Of a stretch of DNA of 6,455 nucleotides, positions 5,984 to 6,455 are shown one piece after another. This DNA is from Chloroflexota bacterium (lineage in GTDB: Bacteria > Chloroflexota > Dehalococcoidia > UBA3495). Each line of letters starts with the position of its first letter. The first letter of the stretch is position 1. The notes under the pieces were generated by a model. It saw only the letters and a program-made list of their open reading frames with translations. It did no database searches and was not told the origin of the DNA. A program made the translations under genes and the position numbers. The DNA lies in the NCBI GenBank assembly GCA_022576105.1, contig JACZRM010000102.1, forward strand, positions 1 to 6,455. Reading direction: 5' to 3'.

Positions 5984-6455
5984 TTACTCAAAGAAGGACA
6001 GGTAAGCGCCCATTGAGGGCATACCGATGACGGTGGAATCCTCCTCCACCTCCACATCTCCGCCCAGCAGCGCTCCAATCAAAATTGTGGATTCTCCCTG
6101 GCCAAGTTGTCCTCCGGGTGACCGACCGGTGAAGTAAGTCCCCACATACTGGCCGTATTCGTCAAAGCTGACCTCATCCTGCACTCGAAATATGATGTCG
6201 GCTGCGGTGCCGCCGATCACATTCATGGTGATATGTTCGTCGAAATCCAGGTCATCGACTACGTCGATCACGATTGGGCCGCCCATAATAGTCAAGTTGA
6301 TAGTGACATTCTCATCAAATTCGATATCATCAAAGGCATAATTCCCCGAAACAAAGCCGATGGTGGCATTTTCTTCCACCCTGAGAGTCCCGTAGCTTCC
6401 TGGGGTGGCAGTGTAAATTCCGCCGGCTGGGACGGTGACGTCCGTCCCGCCGGCA
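5984..6455 (-). CDS. Partial gene: acidic repeat-containing, probable beta-solenoid surface protein
   Basis: The reading frame stays open to the window edge (25 codons beyond an internal GTG at 6377-6379), so the 5' end is missing; 156 residues of the C-terminus are visible. The frame begins AGGTDVTVPAGGIYTATPGSYGTL and ends SFFE. Short rungs recur every 17-26 residues: LRVEENATIGF (24-34), IEFDENVTINL (44-54), LDFDEHITMNV (69-79), VSFDEYGQYVG (95-105), LGQGESTILIG (117-127), VEVEEDSTVIG (134-144). Alternating hydrophobic residues with D/E-rich turns suggest a right-handed beta-helix. The PGSYGTL...SGNYAF...GTYF...GALLGG layout resembles bacterial exported proteins of the DUF7305/ice-binding-like kind, recalled from memory and not confirmed. 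No Cys is visible, nor any transmembrane or sortase-type C-terminal anchor. Function unknown; export is inferred and the signal peptide would lie outside the window. A hairpin terminator follows the gene. Confidence 0.7.
   Translation of the reverse strand, partial: AGGTDVTVPAGGIYTATPGSYGTLRVEENATIGFVSGNYAFDDIEFDENVTINLTIMGGPIVIDVVDDLDFDEHITMNVIGGTAADIIFRVQDEVSFDEYGQYVGTYFTGRSPGGQLGQGESTILIGALLGGDVEVEEDSTVIGMPSMGAYLSFFE

Noticed and set aside
1..6455. CRISPR arrays, tRNA or rRNA genes, transposase genes
   Set aside because: No regularly spaced direct repeats, cloverleaf-like segments or transposase-like frames were seen on either strand.

Overview
The window is about 6.5 kb of gene-dense bacterial DNA. 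It carries six complete protein genes, one gene cut by the right edge, and only short spacers. Shine-Dalgarno sites, short intergenic hairpins and a type II toxin-antitoxin pair mark it as bacterial. Most coding sequence is GC-rich, and one stretch is clearly richer in AT. The mix of enzyme families (FAH, carboxymuconolactone decarboxylase, ACMSD-like amidohydrolase, molybdenum hydroxylase) is typical of heterotrophs that break down aromatic or heteroaromatic acids. From memory of the families, a Chloroflexota/SAR202-like or proteobacterial host is possible, but nothing in the window fixes the taxon.

Left part (1-2622, + strand): three catabolic genes run in one direction. The first (150-938) is a fumarylacetoacetate-hydrolase-family enzyme. 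The second (1025-1579) is a carboxymuconolactone-decarboxylase-family protein. The third (1624-2622) is an ACMSD-like zinc amidohydrolase/decarboxylase with all five expected metal ligands. Each has its own ribosome binding site. A 9-bp hairpin with a T4 tail lies between the first two and may act as a partial terminator, so this may not be a simple uniform operon.

Middle (2619-3520, - strand): a GNAT toxin and DUF1778 ribbon-helix-helix antitoxin pair of the TacAT/AtaRT kind. The two genes abut exactly (TAG then ATG), and a near-consensus sigma70 promoter lies upstream of the antitoxin. The toxin's stop codon overlaps the amidohydrolase's stop codon tail to tail. Local base composition is lower in GC than the flanks, which fits insertion of the module between catabolic genes.

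Right part (3521-6455, - strand): a 745-residue xanthine-dehydrogenase-family molybdopterin subunit with the conserved catalytic Glu. No iron-sulfur or FAD partner gene is in view. Its start is preceded by an interrupted palindrome lying over a plausible promoter. Further right is a strong hairpin terminator and then the 3' end of a gene for an acidic, repeat-bearing, probable beta-solenoid surface protein that runs off the window.

Working together (inference): the molybdenum hydroxylase could oxidise a heteroaromatic or aldehyde substrate. The three + strand enzymes could handle decarboxylation, isomerisation or C-C cleavage of the muconate-type products. The ring-opening dioxygenase one would expect is not in the window. 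I see no convincing wholly new system here; the most unusual items are the acidic solenoid protein, the palindrome at the molybdenum hydroxylase promoter, and the toxin-antitoxin module wedged tail to tail against a catabolic gene.
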